Part shown: one piece after another, positions 1 to 5,227 of the stretch | How the letters are laid out: every line of letters starts with the position of its first letter | Numbering within the stretch: position 1 is the stretch's first letter | NCBI GenBank assembly: GCA_025353985.1 | Contig: JANXNT010000259.1 | Span: 1-6,853 of the forward strand | Origin: Limnoglobus sp. | GTDB taxonomy: Bacteria > Planctomycetota > Planctomycetia > Gemmatales > Gemmataceae | Reading direction: 5' to 3' | DNA: 6,853 nt | Position numbers and translations under genes: made by a program | The notes under the pieces: generated by a model | Database searches by the model: none | What the model was told of the DNA's origin: nothing | Seen by the model: only the letters and a program-made list of their open reading frames with translations

Positions 1-2
1 TT

Positions 3-122
3 CCAAGCGGAATTGGGAATACTGTAGACGTAGACAGCGTAGACGAGTCTGAAACGCAACCCGAACATCGCGGCCTGCACGATGGCCGATTGTTCCCCGA
101 CCTGCCCCGCTTACCCGACTAA
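3..122 (+). CDS. C-terminal fragment of an unidentified protein (partial, start outside window)
   Basis: One frame is open from the left edge to a TAA at 120-122, giving 39 codons. It reads as an acidic stretch with a Val-Asp repeat (residues VDVDSVDE near the start) and ends LFPDLPRLPD. The second half uses codons like the integrase that follows (CGC, CTG, GAC, CCC), while the first half uses GTA repeatedly because of a short DNA repeat. It ends 27 bases before the integrase ATG, in the same direction, as expected for an accessory gene of the same integrative element. Genes upstream of planctomycete integrases are often replication or helix-turn-helix proteins, but nothing here identifies this one. 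A second frame, open to a TGA near 50, encodes an Arg-rich tail and is a less likely alternative. Confidence 0.35.
   Translation, partial: PSGIGNTVDVDSVDESETQPEHRGLHDGRLFPDLPRLPD
24..44. repeat. Three copies of the hexamer GTAGAC
   Basis: GTAGAC occurs at 24-29, 30-35 and 39-44, the first two abutting and the third after a 3-base gap. In the favoured reading frame the repeat encodes Val-Asp pairs. It may be a coding low-complexity tract or a small protein-binding array upstream of the integrase. The sequence does not decide between them. Confidence 0.5.
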
Positions 123-135
123 ATCCGCTACACAC

Positions 136-140
136 AGGAA
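136..140 (+). promoter_or_regulatory. Ribosome binding site of the integrase gene
   Basis: AGGAA lies 9 bases before the ATG at 150. It is the best Shine-Dalgarno match in the window and supports that start. The other genes here have weaker sites. Confidence 0.6.
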
Positions 141-149
141 CTCAACATC

Positions 150-1469
150 ATGGCATCGATCAGCGACGACCCGAACGGGCGGCGACGAATCTTATTCGTG
201 GCCCCCGACGGAAGTCGAAAAACGATTCGCCTCGGCAAGATCGACCGCAAGAGTGCGGAAGCAATCAACCGCCACGTCGAAGCCCTGTTATCCGCGAAGA
301 TCGGCGGCCAACCCGTGCCACGCGATACTGCGGCATGGCTGGGAAGTATCGGCGAAAGCCTGAGTGAGAAACTGGCGGCCAATGGTTTAGTCGAAGCCTC
401 GAAGCGAGCGGCTTTGGGTGAATTCCTGCGCGGGTTCATCCTGTCCCGCCACGACGTCAAACCCGCAACACTTGAAGTCTGGCAGCAACCTTGCCGGAAC
501 CTCATCCAGTTCTTCGGCGACGACAAACCACTGCGGAGCATCACATCGGGCGATTGTGAACAGTTCAAGGAATGGCTGCTCACCCAGAAACTGGCCCCCG
601 CCACGCTGGCCAAGCGATTGTCATTCGCCCGGACGTTCCTACATGTGGCCCGGAAGCACAAGCTGATCGACGAGAACCCCTTCGCAGAAGTGAAAATCCC
701 CACGGCGAACGTCAGCATCCGTCAGCAATTCATCGACCGCGACACACTCGAGCGATTGCTGTCCGTCGCCAATCCGACGTGGCGAACGATCATCGCTCTC
801 TCTCGCATCGGTGGCCTGCGTTGCCCATCCGAAGTGCTCTCCCTCGAATGGCGACACATCGATTGGGAACGCAACCGTATCATCGTGCTAAGCCCGAAAA
901 CGGATCGGTACGACGGCAAGGCGACCCGAACGATACCTCTCTTCTCGGATTTACGGACGTGCCTCGAAGAAGCCTTCGAACTGGCTGAACCCGGTCAATC
1001 GCACGTCATTGGCGGAGGGCACTTGGCCAAAGCCAACGGCCCGACGGGGTGGAAGAATTGCAACCTGCGAACGTCGTTCGGGAAGCTGATCAAACGAGCC
1101 GGGCTAACCGCATGGCCCCGCATGTTTCACAACCTGCGATCGAGTCGAGAAACCGAACTGTTGGAGAAGTTCCCCGTTCACGTCGTCGCCCTCTGGATGG
1201 GGCACGACGCGAAGGTGTGCCTGAAGCACTACGCCCAAACAACGGACGATCACTTCCACCGCGCGACACGTGGAGCAAAATCCGGCGCACAAGTGGCGCA
1301 AAAACCGGCGCAGCAGATGGCCGCGAGCAATCGCAGAGAATCGCACACTTTGCTACAAAACGAACACAGGGAAGCATTTACTGCTTCCCCATGCGACGTT
1401 CTGCGAGATACTGCACAAGTGTTTATCGGAGAGGGAGGGATTCGAACCCTCGTAGCCGTTTCCGGCTAA
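150..1469 (+). CDS. Tyrosine recombinase / phage-type integrase targeting tRNA-Ser
   Basis: This 439-residue protein is a site-specific DNA recombinase that would insert and excise a mobile element through a covalent 3'-phosphotyrosine intermediate. The N-terminus (about 1-60) has the 'DPNGRRRILFVAPDGSRKTIRLGK' style that I associate with planctomycete integrases (shown here only as motif: DPNGRRRILF, then GSRKTIRLGK). A SAM-like core-binding domain spans about 88-180. The catalytic domain spans about 190-370 with Arg224 (GGLRCPSEVLSLEW), Lys250 (LSPK), His327 and Arg330 (FHNLR), His352 (WMGH) and Tyr361 (KHYAQ), so the full R-K-H-R-H-Y set is present and the enzyme looks intact. About 78 residues follow the tyrosine. 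The last 13 (427-439, GEGGIRTLVAVSG) and the TAA are read from the antisense strand of the tRNA-Ser gene. The start is set by the AGGAA site. The element it mobilises should extend left beyond the window. Confidence 0.93.
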   Translation: MASISDDPNGRRRILFVAPDGSRKTIRLGKIDRKSAEAINRHVEALLSAKIGGQPVPRDTAAWLGSIGESLSEKLAANGLVEASKRAALGEFLRGFILSRHDVKPATLEVWQQPCRNLIQFFGDDKPLRSITSGDCEQFKEWLLTQKLAPATLAKRLSFARTFLHVARKHKLIDENPFAEVKIPTANVSIRQQFIDRDTLERLLSVANPTWRTIIALSRIGGLRCPSEVLSLEWRHIDWERNRIIVLSPKTDRYDGKATRTIPLFSDLRTCLEEAFELAEPGQSHVIGGGHLAKANGPTGWKNCNLRTSFGKLIKRAGLTAWPRMFHNLRSSRETELLEKFPVHVVALWMGHDAKVCLKHYAQTTDDHFHRATRGAKSGAQVAQKPAQQMAASNRRESHTLLQNEHREAFTASPCDVLRDTAQVFIGEGGIRTLVAVSG

Positions 1470-1481
1470 CCAGTTTTCGAG
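1427..1481. other. Probable attachment site (att core within tRNA-Ser 3' half)
   Basis: An integrase gene abutting and overlapping the 3' end of a tRNA is the classical arrangement at one end of an integrated element, and crossover usually lies in the anticodon loop or T arm. The interval given runs from the anticodon loop to the discriminator base and is an upper estimate. The matching direct repeat at the other end of the element is not in the window, so the exact core cannot be set. Inference from layout; the overlap itself is directly visible. Confidence 0.5.
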
Positions 1482-1513
1482 ACTAGCGCATTCAACCACT
1501 CTGCCACCTCTCC
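1427..1513 (-). tRNA. tRNA-Ser (anticodon CGA)
   Basis: The reverse complement folds into a class II tRNA of 87 bases. The acceptor stem GGAGAGG pairs with CCTCTCC, the discriminator is G (typical of serine tRNAs), and CCA is not encoded. The anticodon stem CTAGT/ACTGG encloses loop CTCGAAA, giving anticodon CGA at 1477-1479, which reads UCG serine codons. The long variable arm has a 6-pair stem (TAGCCG/CGGCTA) around a GAAA loop, diagnostic of Ser/Leu/Tyr types. The T arm is GAGGG-TTCGAAT-CCCTC. The gene is complete, so integration left a functional tRNA. It lies 32 bases downstream of the stop codon of the minus-strand zinc-ribbon gene and converges with the integrase gene, which overlaps it by 43 bases. 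Confidence 0.97.
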
Positions 1514-1521
1514 ATTCACGA

Positions 1522-1549
1522 AGTATATCGCCACACGCCCGGAAATCAA
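1522..1549 (-). promoter_or_regulatory. Candidate promoter for tRNA-Ser
   Basis: On the minus strand a -35-like TTGATT (1544-1549) and a -10-like TATACT (1522-1527) are separated by 16 bases, with the -10 box 8 bases ahead of the mature tRNA 5' end. The -35 box overlaps the stop codon of the upstream zinc-ribbon gene. This suggests that the tRNA has its own transcription start rather than depending on read-through. Based on similarity to sigma-70 consensus only. Confidence 0.42.
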
Positions 1550-3057
1550 CTGGGAGTGCGTGTGGGTTCGGCGGGTAGTGGCTTTACGTCTTTGCCTTCG
1601 AATGCGATTCCGACGAGTGCGCCTACCGAGACGTCTTCGCCTGCGTAGGTCGTTAGTCCGCGTCGGAAGTGGATGTTCCAAAGTATCGGGGCTTTCGCTG
1701 CGAGCACGGCGGCGATGACTTCGCTGCCTTCGGCGGAGACGATGATGGTATCGCGGAATTTCCCAGGCAAAAGCGGTTCGGAGTCTTGTTCTTGGCCGAC
1801 GAAATACGTGCGTTTGACGCCTTGCGAGAACGGCCAGGGGATCGGGCCGCCTGCGAAGCGTTTCGCTCCGACAATCAGCCCCGTGAGTGGCATTGGCGTG
1901 CTCGGATATTCCTTGCGGTTGTATGCGGGATCGATCGGGTGAAAGGAAACGTCTTTCGAGAGATTGTGCAAGCGAACCTTGAGCGTGAGGCAACGCTGTT
2001 TGCTGGGCTGCCGACTGTCGTTTTGGCCATCTCCTGCGTAGACCGTTACGCGAATCGGCTTGTCTTCCAGCACGGCGAGCGGTTCGATGGCCAAGTCGCC
2101 GACGATGAGTTTGCCGCGGATCGGCACGCGGAGTTCAGGTGGCACCGTTTCGAAATTCACGTTGAGAATCGAGACTTTATCGCGTTGGGCTTTGCGATAC
2201 TCGCCGAAAAAGTCGGGGATGTTCGATAGCGGATGCCCGCGATCGGCCGTTCTTAGCCAGCCCCACAGTGCCAAGATCGACATCAGGATCGCGTAGCCGA
2301 TTACGAAATACAGCCAATTCGGCGTGCGTTTGGCGGTGCCAGCCGGTGGCTCCGCTCGCAGTGGTCTTCGCGGTGCCGGTTCCGGTATTGTCGGTGCGGG
2401 TGGAATCGAGAATGTCTGTGTGGGCTTTCGGGGTTCGGTTACGATGTTCTCGACGAATGGCGGATGATCGAAGCCGAAGATCGGTTGAGGAATCGGGTTG
2501 GAATCGGACATGTCCGTTCCCACGACGTTGTTGTTGTAAACGACTTGCGGAATAGGGATCGGGTCGGGTTCCAGTTCGAGGTCGTCGGTTTTCTGTTCGA
2601 TTCGCAACCGGTTGCCGGTGATCGGATCGCTGGGCAATGGCAACAGGAAATCGGGGTGTTGCGGGACCGGATCGGTGAGTTGCGTCGAGTCGACGATTTC
2701 GGGCATCGACAAGATTCGGCTACTTTTCGCAGAGCCGAACACGCTGTCGTCTTCTTCGCCTGGCTCGGCGAAAATGCTTTCTTCGCTTTCCTGCGGTTGT
2801 TGCTGGAGGTGCGAAAAATCGGGCGGATCGTCTGTGCGATTGGGGTTGCCGAGGCCAACGCCGGTTTCGTTCCAACTGGAGTTTGGTGCGTTGTCGGGCG
2901 CGATTTCGGGATGCGGGGTGAGTCGCGAGGGTGTTGTTGCCGATGGCGCAAACACGACTTCGCGGCAGTGGGGGCAGCGCACCTGACGCCCCATGAGTTC
3001 CATACCGACGCCCATTCGCCTCGTGCAGTGCGAACATGGGAACGTGAGAGTTTGCAT
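1546..3057 (-). CDS. Zinc-ribbon membrane-anchored protein with extracytoplasmic beta-rich domain, function unknown
   Basis: With the start at 3057 (MQTLTFPCSHC) this is a 503-residue protein. Residues 8-31 form a small treble-clef/zinc-ribbon-like module, Cys8-x2-Cys11 and Cys28-x2-Cys31. Residues about 35-240 are Pro/Asp/Glu/Ser-rich and probably disordered, with two similar short motifs DPIPIPQVVY (near 165) and NPIPQPIFGF (near 187). One transmembrane helix lies at about 248-268 (WLYFVIGYAILMSILALWGW). The remaining ~235 residues alternate hydrophobic strands (LTLKVRLHNLS at 357-367, HPIDPAYNR at 373-381, WNIHFRRG at 460-467), the pattern of a DUF4352-like beta-sandwich, which I recall from planctomycete proteins. 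The predicted topology is zinc ribbon inside and beta domain outside. The frame stays open upstream to 3246, but that extension reads through a short repeat (REKHEKHG) and looks non-coding. MATRAGKIAK at 3138 is a second alternative start. No strong ribosome site marks any start. It could link an intracellular signal or metal site to an envelope function, but no function is shown. Confidence 0.8.
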   Translation of the reverse strand: MQTLTFPCSHCTRRMGVGMELMGRQVRCPHCREVVFAPSATTPSRLTPHPEIAPDNAPNSSWNETGVGLGNPNRTDDPPDFSHLQQQPQESEESIFAEPGEEDDSVFGSAKSSRILSMPEIVDSTQLTDPVPQHPDFLLPLPSDPITGNRLRIEQKTDDLELEPDPIPIPQVVYNNNVVGTDMSDSNPIPQPIFGFDHPPFVENIVTEPRKPTQTFSIPPAPTIPEPAPRRPLRAEPPAGTAKRTPNWLYFVIGYAILMSILALWGWLRTADRGHPLSNIPDFFGEYRKAQRDKVSILNVNFETVPPELRVPIRGKLIVGDLAIEPLAVLEDKPIRVTVYAGDGQNDSRQPSKQRCLTLKVRLHNLSKDVSFHPIDPAYNRKEYPSTPMPLTGLIVGAKRFAGGPIPWPFSQGVKRTYFVGQEQDSEPLLPGKFRDTIIVSAEGSEVIAAVLAAKAPILWNIHFRRGLTTYAGEDVSVGALVGIAFEGKDVKPLPAEPTRTPS

Positions 3058-3198
3058 GAGTTCTTGAGTTTTCCCGTCGGATGCCAGTGCAAATAACGAC
3101 GTTGTTTTTTTAGCGATTTTGCCGGCCCGTGTCGCCATACGGACTCGAATCGCGCTTCCAGAATCGACGTAAGTCCGAATTGCGGAAGTTTTAAAACC

Positions 3199-3216
3199 GT
3201 GTTTTTCGTGTTTTTC
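3199..3216. repeat. Tandem 9-base repeat (GTGTTTTTC x2)
   Basis: Two abutting perfect copies, 3199-3207 and 3208-3216, read as GAAAAACAC on the minus strand. The repeat lies about 145-160 bases upstream of the chosen start of the zinc-ribbon gene, in an AT-rich stretch that suits a promoter region. Its translation explains the false-looking REKHEKHG segment of the extended frame. Confidence 0.6.
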
Positions 3217-3386
3217 GCGTCCCAAAATGCCACTTTTTGATCGCAATTCGCTTATCGGTTTGTCGCGATTTTGCGGTATCCTGTGATCCTATCGTGGGTT
3301 ATGTCGACGACCCTGCGTTTGACACTCGCCACAGGTAGCGCCTTTTTTGGGTCATTATGCGACCTAAAATCGACCGTGCGCGCCTT

Positions 3387-3428
3387 TTCTGTGTCATTTG
3401 CGCGCACTTCTGTGTCATTTCGGCGCAC
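3387..3428. repeat. Tandem 21-base repeat, two copies
   Basis: Copies at 3387-3407 and 3408-3428 share TTCTGTGTCATTT and end in a GCGCAC core; they differ in the three bases between (GCG versus CGG, read as GCGCGCAC versus CGGCGCAC). A third, degenerate copy (TTTTTTGGGTCATTATGCGAC, about 3342-3362, shown here only for its GTCATT core and GCGAC end) lies upstream. The spacing of 21 bases is two helical turns, so the same face would be presented to a binding protein. Confidence 0.6.
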
Positions 3429-3446
3429 TTTTGGGTACGTCCGTGG

Positions 3447-3722
3447 ATGATGCACAATTCCGACTTACGTCAAATCGTCATAAACGTTTTGATTTTTGCA
3501 AATCGTGTAGGATCAGGAATTCTTGACTTGGCAAAGGGCTGGCAGGAAAGAGATTTTCGCGTTCTTACCAATCGCCACACAGGGGGCGTTGTCGATATCG
3601 GACCGTACTTGCGGGAAATTCGCGATCTGGGTATCGACTGTTCGATCCGCATCGAACGGAAATACTCGCCGGAGCCGCACCGCCACGGTTTGATGCAAGT
3701 CGCCGGCATTCGCCGCGTATAA
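3447..3722 (+). CDS. Possible small protein, winged-helix-like C-terminus (tentative)
   Basis: An open frame begins with tandem ATGs at 3447 and 3450 and encodes about 91 residues ending at a TAA 45 bases before the LOG-family gene. The C-terminal ~55 residues (RVLTNRHTGGVVDIGPYLRE onward, then IRDLGIDCSIRIERKY) use local preferred codons (CGC, ATC, GAC, CCG) and show a helix followed by alternating strands. This recalls small winged-helix proteins of the HTH_39 type, where a 'LREIRDLGI' helix precedes a beta hairpin. The N-terminal third is AT-rich with atypical codons (TTA, ATA, GTA), so either the true start is further in at a non-ATG codon or the front has decayed. There is no good ribosome site at the ATGs. 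Recognition of a fold is weak; it may be non-coding. Confidence 0.33.
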   Translation: MMHNSDLRQIVINVLIFANRVGSGILDLAKGWQERDFRVLTNRHTGGVVDIGPYLREIRDLGIDCSIRIERKYSPEPHRHGLMQVAGIRRV

Positions 3723-3767
3723 TTCTTACTCGACTGCAAGAAATCCGCACGAACTGAAGTTACGCCC

Positions 3768-4547
3768 ATGACCCTGCCGACCACGACCGAAGCCGAACGC
3801 ATCCAATGGGGACGCCCCGCCGAATCGATTTCCTCGCCTCCCGCATCGCGATTTTTGCACGGTCCGCAATCGCGACGCTTCGAGTTGCGCCGGACGTTTT
3901 CGATCTGCCGGGAACTGATTCGCGGCTTCCGCAAACTGCATTTCGTCGGGCCGTGCGTGACCGTTTTCGGTTCGGCTCGCTTCGACGAAAATCATCGTTA
4001 TTACGACCAAGCCCGGCTCATCGGCAAGTATCTTGCGGAGAGCGGTTTCACCGTCATGACCGGTGGCGGCCCTGGTATTATGGAGGCGGCGAATCGCGGC
4101 GCGAAAGAAGTCAACGGGCGTTCGATCGGTTGCAACATCGTCTTGCCGAAAGAGCAGCAGCCGAACCCCTACGTCGATATGTGGGTCGATTTCGAGCATT
4201 TTTTCGTGCGAAAATTGATGCTCATCAAGTACAGCTATGCGTTCATCGTCTGCCCCGGTGGCTTCGGCACGCTCGACGAACTATTCGAAGTCGCCACGCT
4301 CATTCAAACGGGGAAAGTGCAAGATTTCCCTGTGGCATTAGTGGGCACCGATTATTGGGCACCGCTCATCGAGATGCTCAAGAAAATGGCCGCCGAACGC
4401 ACGATCGACAGCATGGACCTCGACCGCCTCATCATCGGTGACGACCCCGGCGACATCGTGAGCAAAGTCACCGACATCGGCATGAAGCGCTTCGGCCTGA
4501 CCTACGGCCCACAAATCAAACGCTACTGGTGGCTCGGCGAATGGTGA
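3768..4547 (+). CDS. LOG family protein (TIGR00730-type Rossmann-fold phosphoribohydrolase)
   Basis: This 259-residue cytosolic protein belongs to the LOG family, whose studied members release free cytokinin base and ribose 5-phosphate from cytokinin riboside 5'-monophosphates; older annotations call them lysine decarboxylases in error. Visible motifs, in order: VFGSAR (66-71), the nucleotide-binding loop GGGPGIMEAANRGA (99-112), the Arg-Lys pair at 148-149 (FFVRKL), and the signature PGGFGTLDELFE (163-174) with catalytic Glu171. The first ~45 residues are an extension with low conservation. The C-terminal tail (about 230-259) ends in KRYWWLGEW. A weak GAAG lies 8 bases before the ATG. In bacteria the natural substrate is often unknown and may be ordinary purine nucleotides. 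Neighbours give no pathway clue: the next gene is 680 bases away. Family confidence is high; substrate is inference. Confidence 0.95.
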   Translation: MTLPTTTEAERIQWGRPAESISSPPASRFLHGPQSRRFELRRTFSICRELIRGFRKLHFVGPCVTVFGSARFDENHRYYDQARLIGKYLAESGFTVMTGGGPGIMEAANRGAKEVNGRSIGCNIVLPKEQQPNPYVDMWVDFEHFFVRKLMLIKYSYAFIVCPGGFGTLDELFEVATLIQTGKVQDFPVALVGTDYWAPLIEMLKKMAAERTIDSMDLDRLIIGDDPGDIVSKVTDIGMKRFGLTYGPQIKRYWWLGEW

Positions 4548-4574
4548 CCGGAGTTTTTGATTGTAATGTCGGTT

Positions 4575-4605
4575 TTGCGTCGCGTCTCGCAGGTTCGCCA
4601 CGACT
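4575..4605. repeat. 31-base direct repeat, copy 1
   Basis: It begins TTGCGTCGCGTCTCGC and ends TCGCCACGACT. It matches copy 2 at 28 of 31 positions, counted by eye. It directly abuts the 71-base palindrome, separated by one base. Confidence 0.75.
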
Positions 4606-4606
4606 C

Positions 4607-4677
4607 CCTCGCTAGCGCGTCGGGCTAACAATTTCGTACTACCAATTCCGACTTGTTAGCCCGAGGCGCTAGCGAGG
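4607..4677. repeat. 71-base imperfect palindrome (REP-like intergenic element)
   Basis: The 25-base arms at 4607-4631 and 4653-4677 are complementary at 24 positions; the single mismatch is G versus C next to the TCGGGCTAACAA half of the left arm. The loop is 21 bases. The arm motif TAGCCCGAGGCGCTAGCGAG recurs, from memory, between genes in planctomycete genomes, and its translation gives the familiar spurious peptide LARRASEG. It lies 59 bases after the LOG stop codon, so the transcript hairpin could also stabilise or end that mRNA, though no T-run follows. Confidence 0.8.
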
Positions 4678-4705
4678 AAGGACATTCACCCGTCAACGAC
4701 TCCGG

Positions 4706-4794
4706 GTCGTGGTGAGTCTTCGAAACACGACGGTTCGTACGCCCGAAATGAACGTTGTGGTCTCTTGCGTCGCGTCTCGCCGACTCGCCACGAC
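4706..4794. repeat. Inverted repeat pairing with 31-base repeat copy 2
   Basis: The 23-base segment 4706-4728 (GTCGTGGTGAGTC...) is an imperfect inverted copy of 4772-4794 (ending GACTCGCCACGAC), with 18 of 23 positions complementary and one further G-T pair. The left arm also forms a small hairpin with ACGAC at 4696-4700. So the repeat family occurs in both orientations within 200 bases. Confidence 0.55.
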
Positions 4795-4795
4795 T
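4765..4795. repeat. 31-base direct repeat, copy 2
   Basis: Same orientation as copy 1 and 190 bases away, with 3 differences confined to the middle (AGGT versus CGAC). Conserved flanks around a variable centre suggest homologous copies of a dispersed element. Confidence 0.75.
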
Positions 4796-4820
4796 GATTT
4801 TCTAGGGTATCTGCCCCCGT

Positions 4821-4922
4821 CCCATGGTATCACCATGGGCTGATAGAGCGACACCTTCAGTGTCGGGGTGCTTTCTTCGGTCCTGAAAGGATCGCTCACG
4901 TAGCCCATGGTGAAACCATGGG
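4821..4922. repeat. Nested hairpin cluster with twin CCATGG hairpins
   Basis: Two hairpins with identical 8-base arms, CCCATGGT/ACCATGGG, stand at 4821-4839 (loop ATC) and 4904-4922 (loop GAA). Between them a third hairpin CGACAC/GTGTCG occupies 4849-4865. The segments 4837-4851 and 4892-4906 are themselves complementary at 11 of 15 positions, so the whole can fold as one branched structure as well as separate hairpins. Protein coding seems unlikely. It may be a dispersed repeat, a protein-binding site or a structured RNA. Confidence 0.65.
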
Positions 4923-4953
4923 AGCGGTCGCAAGCCATTGGCATCGTGCCTTG

Positions 4954-4972
4954 TTGCGTCTCGAAGACTCGC
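4954..4972. repeat. Degenerate third copy of the 31-base repeat
   Basis: TTGCGTCTCGAAGACTCGC resembles copy 2 with an internal deletion of a few bases and some substitutions. It is listed as a probable relic. Confidence 0.35.
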
Positions 4973-5195
4973 AATTCTGCCGCGAAATGTTCCAAACAAT
5001 TGCACTTTGATGCAAAACTCACTCGGCACGGGGTTAGTGCGGGTGGTTTGCATCGTCTATTATTGAGGTACGGGTCGATTCGCGTCGGTTTCTTCGGTTG
5101 TGCCGAAAAGAACATCGATTCTTTCCTCGACGGGATCGGATTTACCGTGTAGGCTGTTTAGCGAAAGTGCAGAATGTTTATCATCAGCGAATACC

Positions 5196-5208
5196 CCGGT
5201 TGAACCGG
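5196..5208. promoter_or_regulatory. Small perfect palindrome ahead of the ribosome site
   Basis: CCGGTTGAACCGG ends 6 bases before the GGAA ribosome site (5215-5218) of the beta-propeller gene. It could be a half-turn operator or a weak hairpin affecting translation. Short palindromes of this size also occur by chance. Confidence 0.3.
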
Positions 5209-5227
5209 CTCTTTGGAAACGACTTCC

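Larger units (their letters stand above)
3058..3446. other. Intergenic region, 389 bases, with two tandem repeats
   Basis: No convincing gene is seen between the divergent zinc-ribbon gene (minus) and the small plus-strand ORF. The 67-codon minus-strand frame at 3252-3455 translates a repeat and resembles no family. The region contains the 9-base and 21-base tandem repeats annotated separately and AT-rich tracts that could hold divergent promoters. A TTGACA at 3319-3324 has no matching -10 box at a normal distance, so no promoter is called. Confidence 0.6.
4548..5227. other. 680-base repeat-rich intergenic region
   Basis: No frame here looks like a gene; short minus-strand frames translate repeats (for example ARRASEG and SRRDATQE). 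Positions 4575-4972 hold several direct and inverted repeats described separately. Positions about 4975-5195 show nothing firm: an AT-rich TATTAT at 5058-5063 could be part of a promoter for the beta-propeller gene, but no -35 partner is visible. Confidence 0.65.

Noticed and set aside
128..718. Minus-strand frame of 196 codons opposite the integrase
   Set aside because: The integrase frame has intact catalytic motifs over the same bases; the antisense frame has none.
1669..2229. Plus-strand frame of 186 codons opposite the zinc-ribbon gene
   Set aside because: Lies opposite the beta-rich domain of the zinc-ribbon protein and has no recognisable motif or ribosome site.
3058..3246. N-terminal extension of the zinc-ribbon protein to an ATG at 3246
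   Set aside because: The extension reads through a short repeat and lacks a ribosome site, whereas MQTLTFPCSHC begins directly before the zinc ribbon.
3319..3324. TTGACA as a -35 box
   Set aside because: No -10-like sequence at 16-19 bases downstream.
3387..3428. CRISPR array
   Set aside because: The repeats abut with no spacers and only two good copies exist.
3252..3455. Minus-strand frame of 67 codons
   Set aside because: Its RRNDTE/RANDTE repeat is only the translation of the 21-base tandem DNA repeat; no start signal.
4338..4631. Minus-strand frame starting MLARRASEG
   Set aside because: Starts inside the palindromic repeat and continues antisense to the LOG gene.
5094..5108. Hairpin TTCGG/CCGAA as a terminator
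   Set aside because: Stem of only five pairs, no T-run, and no gene ending nearby.
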